Source of the DNA: Rubrivivax sp.
GTDB taxonomy: Bacteria; Pseudomonadota; Gammaproteobacteria; Burkholderiales; Burkholderiaceae_C
DNA length: 64,000 bases
Direction: 5' to 3'
Assembly (NCBI GenBank): GCA_016790425.1
Contig: JAEUPF010000092.1
Location: 28,164 to 92,163 of the forward strand
Part shown: one piece after another, positions 59,219-64,000 of the stretch
Position numbering within the stretch: position 1 is the stretch's first letter
Layout of the letters: each line of letters opens with the position of its first letter
Translations under genes and position numbers: made by a program
Notes under the pieces: generated by a model
Databases searched by the model: none
What the model was told of the DNA's origin: nothing
Seen by the model: the letters and a program-made list of their open reading frames with translations, nothing else

Positions 59219-59274
59219 ATTCACGGCGCCTGGTCGCGGGCGCCTTCACCCGAAGACCCACCATCGGAGTCAAC

Positions 59275-59931
59275 ATGAAGTTCACCGCTTACGAGCGCAC
59301 GCTGCAGGGGACCGGAGCGAGCCGCCGCCTGCGCCGCGCCGACAAGGTGCCCGGCATCGTCTACGGCGCCGGCACGCCGAAGATGATCGAGCTCGATCAC
59401 AACGCGCTCTTCTTCGCGCTGAAGAAGGAAGCCTTCCACAGTTCCATCCTCGAGATGGAGCTCGGCGGCAAGACCGAGAAGGTGCTGCTGCGCGACTTCC
59501 AGATGCACGCCTGGAAGCCCATCGTCCAGCACATCGACTTCCAGCGCGTCGACGACAGCACGCGGCTGCGCAAGAAGGTGCCGCTGCACTTCACCGGCGA
59601 GGAGAACTCGCCGGCGGTCAAGACCGACCACTGCCTGGTCGGCCACGTCGCCAACGAGATCGAGATCGAGTGCCTGGCGTCCAAGCTGCCCGAGTTCGTC
59701 GAGATCGACCTGTCGCACCTCGTCAAGGGCCAGAGCCTGCACGCCAGCGACCTGAAGCTGCCCGAAGGCATCAAGGCGGTGAAGCACGGCACGCTGAATC
59801 CGGTGATCGTCTCGGTCACGGTGCCCAAGGCCGAGGCCGAGGAAGCGCCGGCGGCCGCGGCGCCGGTGGTGGCCGCGGCGCCCGACAAGAAGGCCAAGCC
59901 GAAGAAGGACGAGAAGCAGAACAAGAAGTAG
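59275..59931 (+). CDS. rplY: Large ribosomal subunit protein bL25 (Ctc/TL5 form)
   Basis: A 218-residue 5S-rRNA-binding ribosomal protein of the long, general-stress-type form with an N-terminal L25 domain ([56 protein letters not shown]) and a C-terminal beta domain ([54 protein letters not shown]). The Lys/Ala-rich tail ([14 protein letters not shown]) is usual. Its place after prs is standard in this group. A strong hairpin follows. Confidence 0.97.
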   Translation: MKFTAYERTLQGTGASRRLRRADKVPGIVYGAGTPKMIELDHNALFFALKKEAFHSSILEMELGGKTEKVLLRDFQMHAWKPIVQHIDFQRVDDSTRLRKKVPLHFTGEENSPAVKTDHCLVGHVANEIEIECLASKLPEFVEIDLSHLVKGQSLHASDLKLPEGIKAVKHGTLNPVIVSVTVPKAEAEEAPAAAAPVVAAAPDKKAKPKKDEKQNKK

Positions 59932-59986
59932 AAGGCGCTTCCCACCTTCCTGGGGTGTCCGGCCCGTTCCCGGCGCCCCCCCTCGG

Positions 59987-60010
59987 CAGGCCTCACTCCG
60001 GTGAGGCCTG
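59987..60010 (+). terminator. Hairpin between rplY and pth
   Basis: CAGGCCTCAC-TCCG-GTGAGGCCTG is a perfect 10-bp stem with a stable tetraloop, 55 bases after the rplY stop, followed by TCCGTTTC. A likely terminator or attenuator; pth begins 35 bases later. Confidence 0.6.
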
Positions 60011-60045
60011 TCCGTTTCGGGCGCTGCCTATCATCCGCGCCCATC

Positions 60046-60707
60046 ATGATTCGACTCTTCGTCGGCCTCGGAAACCCGGGCCCTGAATACGAGGCCACCC
60101 GGCACAACGCGGGTTTCTGGTGGCTGGAGGCGCTGGCGGGCGTTCTCGGCGCGCGACTCGTTCCCGAGCGCAGCTACCAGGCCCTGGTGGCGCGCGTCAA
60201 CGGCAAGGGCGCCGACGGCGGCCCGGTGTGGCTGATGCAGCCGATGACGTTCATGAACCGCTCGGGCGTCGCGGTCGCGGGGCTGGCGCGCTTCTTCAAG
60301 ATCGCGCCGCAGCAGATCCTCGTCGTCCACGACGAACTCGATCTGCAGCCCGGCCAGGCCAAGCTCAAGCTGGGCGGCAGCGTCGCCGGCCACAACGGGC
60401 TGAAGGACATCCACGCGATCCTGGGCACGCTGGACTTCTGGCGCCTGCGCCTGGGCATCGGGCACCCGGGCGTCAAGGCCGAGGTGCCGAACTTCGTTCT
60501 CAAGCGTCCTTCGGCCGAGCACCGCGAGGCGATCGGCAAGGCGATCGAGCAGTCGCTCGCGGCGGCGCCGGCGCTGCTGGCCGGCGACATGGACAAGGCG
60601 CTGGCGCGCATCCACGCCGGGCCGCAGCGACCGAAGCCGCCTCGCAAGGAGATGCCGGCCAAGGAATCCACCCCGCCGGCCGGCGAGCCGGACAACGGAG
60701 GTTCGAC

Positions 60708-60711
<4 letters not shown>
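60046..60711 (+). CDS. pth: Peptidyl-tRNA hydrolase
   Basis: A 221-residue hydrolase that recycles peptidyl-tRNA. [26 protein letters not shown] holds the catalytic histidine (about residue 20). The motifs [44 protein letters not shown] and [22 protein letters not shown] are complete. The tail from about 190 is basic and Pro-rich, longer than in E. coli. Its stop overlaps the ATG of the next gene (ATGA). Confidence 0.97.
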
Positions 60712-61988
<1,277 letters not shown>

Positions 61989-62101
61989 GGCCCGGTTCTC
62001 CTCGGCGTGGGGCGCGGCGCTGGGTGTCGGGGTGGCAGGGTCTGGATGCTGCGGTGCAGTGTAGCGGTGCGCTGCGCGTGCCAGCGGCGGTGTCCGGCGC
62101 C

Positions 62102-62658
62102 TCAGGGCCCGGCCCGCCTGAGCAGTTGCGCGTGCACGGCGCCGGCACGCAAGGAGCGCCACGGCGCCAGGCCCGCCGGCAGCGCCTGCAAGGGCGCGGC
62201 CGATTCGACATAGACAAAGCCGCCGTCGGCGACGAGCGGGGCCGCAGCGGCGAGCGCCGCCGCATGCAGACCGGCGTCGAACGGCGGGTCCAGCAGCACG
62301 AGGTGGAAGGGCTCCGGCCCGCAGCCTGCCATCCATGCCAGCGCGTCGCCGCGGACCACGCGCACGCCAGCGGCCGCCAGGCGCGTGCCCACCGTCTCGA
62401 GGGTGCGCGCGACGGCGGCGTCGCGCTCGACGAGCACCACCTCGGTGGCGCCGCGCGAGGCCGCTTCGAAGCCGAGCGCGCCGCTGCCGGCGAAGGCGTC
62501 GAGCACGCGCCAGCCGGTCAGGTCCTGCCCGAGCCAGTTGAACAGCGTCTCGCGCACGCGGTCGGGCGTGGGCCTGAGGCCCGGCTTGTCGGCGACGGGC
62601 AGGCGCGTACGCTTCCAGCGGCCGCCGATGAGGCGCACCTCGCCGGCCGCCTTGCGTG

Positions 62659-62662
<4 letters not shown>
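62102..62662 (-). CDS. rsmD: 16S rRNA (guanine966-N2)-methyltransferase RsmD (apparent TTG start)
   Basis: A 186-residue rRNA methyltransferase. [16 protein letters not shown] and [52 protein letters not shown] give the SAM site, and [11 protein letters not shown] the catalytic N-P/D-P-P-F-type motif. No ATG precedes. TTG at 62662 overlaps the hisF stop (TTGA) and leaves the normal short head; GTG 62638 is an alternative just before the first conserved strand. Confidence 0.94.
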
Positions 62663-63438
<776 letters not shown>

Positions 63439-63522
63439 TGGGTCAGGTCGGCAGGGTGCGCGGCCGCCATAGGGCGGCGGGAGTGGGTCCGTGGGGCCGC
63501 AGGCGAAACCGGCGCGACGGCG

Positions 63523-64000
63523 TCACGCCTTGCCGTTCAGCTCGTCGGCGCGCTTCTGGGCCGTGGCGAAGTCAAGCGCGCCGCTGTAGATGCTGCGCCC
63601 GCAGATGACGCCGCTGATGCCGTCGGCCTCGACCGCGCAGAGCTTCTCGATGTCGGGCAGCCCCGCCAGCCCGCCCGAGGCGATGACAGGGATCGTGAGC
63701 GACTGCGCCAGTTTCACCGTGGCCTCGACGTTGATGCCGGTGAGCATGCCGTCGCGCCCGATGTCGGTGTAGATGATGGCCTCGACGCCGTAGTCCTCGA
63801 ACTTCTTCGCGAGGTCGGTGACCTCGTGGCCGGTGAGCTTGCTCCAGCCGTCGGTGGCCACCTTGCCGTCCTTGGCGTCGAGGCCGACGATGATGTGGCC
63901 GCCGAAGGCGCTGCAGGCGTCCTTCATGAAGCCCGGGTTCTTCACCGCCGCGGTGCCGATGACGACGTAGCTGATGCCGTCGTCGAGGTAGCGCTCGATG
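63523..64000 (-). CDS. hisA: Phosphoribosylformimino-5-aminoimidazole carboxamide ribotide isomerase HisA (5' end cut by window edge)
   Basis: The C-terminal 158 residues of HisA. The frame enters at the right edge with [24 protein letters not shown], so the start lies outside. [39 protein letters not shown] with the second catalytic aspartate, [18 protein letters not shown] and [15 protein letters not shown] are complete. It is upstream of hisF, as in the usual hisHAF(IE) order. Confidence 0.96.
   Translation of the reverse strand, partial: IERYLDDGISYVVIGTAAVKNPGFMKDACSAFGGHIIVGLDAKDGKVATDGWSKLTGHEVTDLAKKFEDYGVEAIIYTDIGRDGMLTGINVEATVKLAQSLTIPVIASGGLAGLPDIEKLCAVEADGISGVICGRSIYSGALDFATAQKRADELNGKA

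Overview
The window is a 64 kb piece of chromosome with about 70 % G+C. It looks like a Burkholderiales betaproteobacterium, probably close to the Rubrivivax / Leptothrix / Methylibium group; the genus is inference. Supporting evidence is the order TPR protein - lolB - ispE - tRNA-Gln - prs - rplY - pth, two Bug-type solute-binding genes, a FadN-type beta-oxidation set, and general codon use. Genes are tightly packed. No gap between genes exceeds 300 bases; the largest are 27768-28031, 54062-54302 and 23872-24096, and I see no gene in them. I see no rRNA, insertion sequence, integrase, prophage or CRISPR array.

Region by region. 1-6.6 kb (minus strand): a branched-chain-type ABC importer (livM cut by the window edge, livH, binding protein, GntR regulator) behind an M14/DUF2817 peptidase and an M20 amidohydrolase, which suggests uptake and hydrolysis of an amide or acyl-amino acid. 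6.7-11.5 kb: a GGDEF/EAL protein coupled to a GspG-like prepilin, then an orphan Leu/Ile/Val-type binding protein. 11.5-17 kb: a vapBC-type toxin-antitoxin pair with a visible palindromic operator, htpX, pyrC, a LysR regulator, and a secreted-protein / DUF2145 pair. 17-24 kb: an Atm1-like ABC exporter coupled to a methyltransferase, a YciA-like thioesterase, and a three-part membrane Fe-S / ferredoxin / flavin oxidoreductase next to a cyclic-nucleotide-binding protein.

24-29 kb is the accessory part: a Bug gene broken by an internal deletion, then an intact Bug gene, an SDR lacking the usual catalytic tyrosine, and a UroD-superfamily protein that keeps the zinc ligands of corrinoid methyltransferases. 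A lower-GC stretch with one unrecognised secreted protein follows. 29-38.5 kb is a fatty-acid beta-oxidation cluster (SDR, SGNH hydrolase, enoyl-CoA hydratase, thiolase, FadN-type dehydrogenase/hydratase, DUF2147 protein, acyl-CoA dehydrogenase) headed by a TetR regulator with an inverted repeat at its start codon.

38.7-44.2 kb: a coupled FHA-protein / trypsin-like protease pair, an HNH nuclease, a double-receiver regulator, DUF72 and tRNA-Ile2. 44.3-64 kb is conserved housekeeping: hrcA, nadK-recN-rapZ, a LON-domain protein, the oxidised-guanine repair genes mutY and mutM on either side of a dynamin-like GTPase, TPR-lolB-ispE, tRNA-Gln, prs, rplY, pth, a ferredoxin, and coaD, rsmD, hisF, hisA (cut by the right edge). 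Several genes here start at non-ATG codons that overlap the previous stop codon (GTGA, TTGA, possibly CTGA), so translational coupling is a recurring feature.
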